Below are positions 32,155 through 32,217 of a stretch of DNA of 32,217 bases, in pieces; position 1 is the first letter of the stretch, and the number at the start of each line of letters is the position of its first letter. The translations under genes were made by a program, and so were the position numbers. The notes below the pieces were generated by a model that was not told the DNA's origin, ran no database searches, and saw nothing but the letters and a program-made list of their open reading frames with translations. Source of the stretch: Candidatus Gallimonas intestinigallinarum (lineage in GTDB: Bacteria; Bacillota_A; Clostridia; Christensenellales; Borkfalkiaceae). The stretch is from positions 1-32,217 of the forward strand of contig DXBS01000073.1 in NCBI GenBank assembly GCA_019116405.1, written 5' to 3'.

Positions 32155-32217
32155 TGGTGGAAACAACAGGGCTCGAACCTGTGACCCTCTGCTTGTAAGG
32201 CAGATGCTCTCCCAGCT
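32155..32217 (-). tRNA. tRNA-Val (anticodon TAC), 5' end cut by window edge
   Basis: The 3' 63 bases of a tRNA with encoded CCA: D-arm remainder AGCTGGGAGAGC, anticodon stem-loop CTGCCTTACAAGCAG with TAC, and T-arm ACAGGTTCGAGCCCTGT. The acceptor 5' half lies beyond the window. Confidence 0.93.

Overview
The window reads as a chromosomal segment of an anaerobic, GC-rich member of the Bacillota, Clostridia-like and probably gut-associated. The grounds are a T-box leader on pheST, strong AGGAGG-type ribosome binding sites, sigma-A promoters with 17-bp spacers, pyruvate formate-lyase with its radical-SAM activase, and a fermentative-looking pyrimidine degradation operon. A Christensenellales-type organism is a guess the sequence alone cannot prove. 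Almost everything is on the minus strand. The exception is a pair of helix-turn-helix genes near 16.3-17.2 kb.

Layout from left to right. The first 17 bases are the start of an unidentified minus-strand gene. Then come tex (RNA-binding transcription accessory protein), two paralogous lipoproteins each with its own promoter and terminator, and a TrhA/hemolysin III membrane protein. A pyruvate formate-lyase operon (9.3 to 5.3 kb) follows: pflA, a thioredoxin-like gene, a pflB that stops before its glycyl-radical domain, a separate 78-residue glycyl-radical subunit, and a small tail-anchored zinc-ribbon protein. Next is the T-box controlled pheS-pheT-ketopantoate reductase cluster, whose pheS-pheT gap carries a copy of a repeat also found in the pflA leader. 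A membrane-anchored Ntn hydrolase follows, then a 56-residue small protein diverging from two tandem double-HTH regulators.

From 27.8 down to 17.3 kb lies one long operon encoding an apparently near-complete reductive pyrimidine pathway. It has an ABC importer with a THI5/NMT1-type binding protein, a dihydropyrimidinase, a dihydropyrimidine dehydrogenase-like Fe-S flavoprotein, a class III aminotransferase, an iron alcohol dehydrogenase and an M20 N-carbamoyl-amino-acid hydrolase. Read together, they would import uracil or thymine, reduce and open the ring, release the beta-amino acid, transaminate it and reduce the semialdehyde to a hydroxy acid such as 3-hydroxypropionate. The right end has a class M-like sirtuin under a promoter with two matching inverted-repeat sites, a calcium-type P-type ATPase, and a tRNA-Val/Gly/Cys array.

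The strongest unusual points are the two-piece pyruvate formate-lyase, the paired operator-like sites at the sirtuin promoter, the dehydrogenase lacking its FAD/NAD domains, the dispersed repeat in the 5' regions of pflA and pheT, and a tRNA-Gly gene lying in the loop of a terminator-like stem. All family assignments are from motif recognition by eye; no database search was run.
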